A program made the translations under genes and the position numbers. From NCBI RefSeq assembly GCF_000710035.2, contig NZ_JMJJ01000005.1, positions 434,001-498,000 of the forward strand: 64,000 bases of DNA. Reading direction: 5' to 3'. Shown here piece after piece: positions 63,983 to 64,000 of this stretch. Each line of letters opens with the position of its first letter. Within the stretch, counting starts at the first letter, position 1. The notes beneath the pieces were generated by a model. That model was not told the origin of the DNA. It saw only the letters and a list, made by a program, of their open reading frames with translations, and did no database searches. The stretch is from Pantoea ananatis LMG 2665 (lineage in GTDB: Bacteria > Pseudomonadota > Gammaproteobacteria > Enterobacterales > Enterobacteriaceae).

Positions 63983-64000
63983 ATGAATTATGTGGAAAAT
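63983..64000 (+). CDS. start of the next puu-operon gene (cut by window edge)
   Basis: ATG 63983 has an AAGGAG ribosome site six bases upstream and follows puuR by 27 bases. Only six codons (MNYVEN) are visible. puuC (gamma-glutamyl-gamma-aminobutyraldehyde dehydrogenase) follows puuR in E. coli, but the six residues do not prove identity. Confidence 0.5.

Overview
The window looks like a chromosomal segment from a member of the Enterobacterales. Many genes align over their whole length with Escherichia coli proteins recalled from memory (Nac, Cbl, RhaBADMSRT, AldA, YeeX, YeeA, DacD, SbcB, the YgbIJKLMN set, PuuP/A/D/R), but the gene order is not that of E. coli. An Erwiniaceae-type host (Pantoea, Erwinia or a relative) is my best guess. 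That is inference; no 16S gene or species marker is present.

Layout. (1) 1-12.2 kb, minus strand: a nitrogen/carbon scavenging operon. It starts at a good sigma-54-like promoter (10445-10460) and runs aldehyde dehydrogenase, type II HAD hydrolase, FAD oxidoreductase, Tat-exported solute-binding protein, two permeases, fused double ATPase, a frameshifted second FAD oxidoreductase and a GNAT acetyltransferase. A GabD-like dehydrogenase lies just upstream as its own unit. (2) 12.3-14.6 kb: cbl and nac, the latter with a sigma-54 element and an upstream NtrC-like palindrome. (3) 14.7-15.2 kb: a perfect 8-bp tandem repeat and two related hairpin elements. (4) 15.2-18.7 kb: a ribose-class sugar ABC transporter. 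(5) 19.2-32.7 kb: an accessory zone organised around three identical tRNA-Asn(GUU) genes at 19.2, 24.2 and 31.3 kb. It holds a chemoreceptor, a broken ferredoxin domain, a trypsin-like protease fused to a DRGH nuclease, an ISL3 transposase remnant, an Lrp regulator with a LysE exporter, a TetR/sugar-lactone-oxidase/GT8 operon, a Gfo/Idh/MocA dehydrogenase and a toxin-antitoxin pair. The DNA 3' of tRNA copies 1 and 3 is a diverged duplicate of the same decayed sequence.

(6) 32.8-42.0 kb: a complete L-rhamnose regulon (rhaM, D, A, B divergent from rhaS, R; then rhaT) followed by aldA, which would oxidise the L-lactaldehyde released by RhaD. (7) 42.2-44.6 kb: an AT-richer island with a SymE-like protein, an unrecognised 276-residue protein with a central hydrophobic hairpin, and two tandem hcp genes. 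It looks like an orphan type VI secretion tube/effector module. (8) 45-53 kb: a luciferase-like monooxygenase, a ketopantoate-reductase-family gene, an orphan LacI-type repressor, and the housekeeping block yeeX, yeeA, dacD, sbcB. (9) 53-59.2 kb: the L-threonate/D-erythronate operon (transporter, otnI, otnC, otnK, ltnD) with its divergent DeoR regulator. (10) 59.3-64 kb: puuP, puuA divergent from puuD, puuR and the first codons of the next gene (putrescine use by the gamma-glutamyl route).

The strongest candidates for something little described are the protease-nuclease fusion (22118-23917), the hcp-linked membrane protein (42759-43589), the oxidase-GT8 pair (27521-29747) and the tRNA-Asn slots that house accessory genes. 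All similarity statements come from reading and recall; no search was run.
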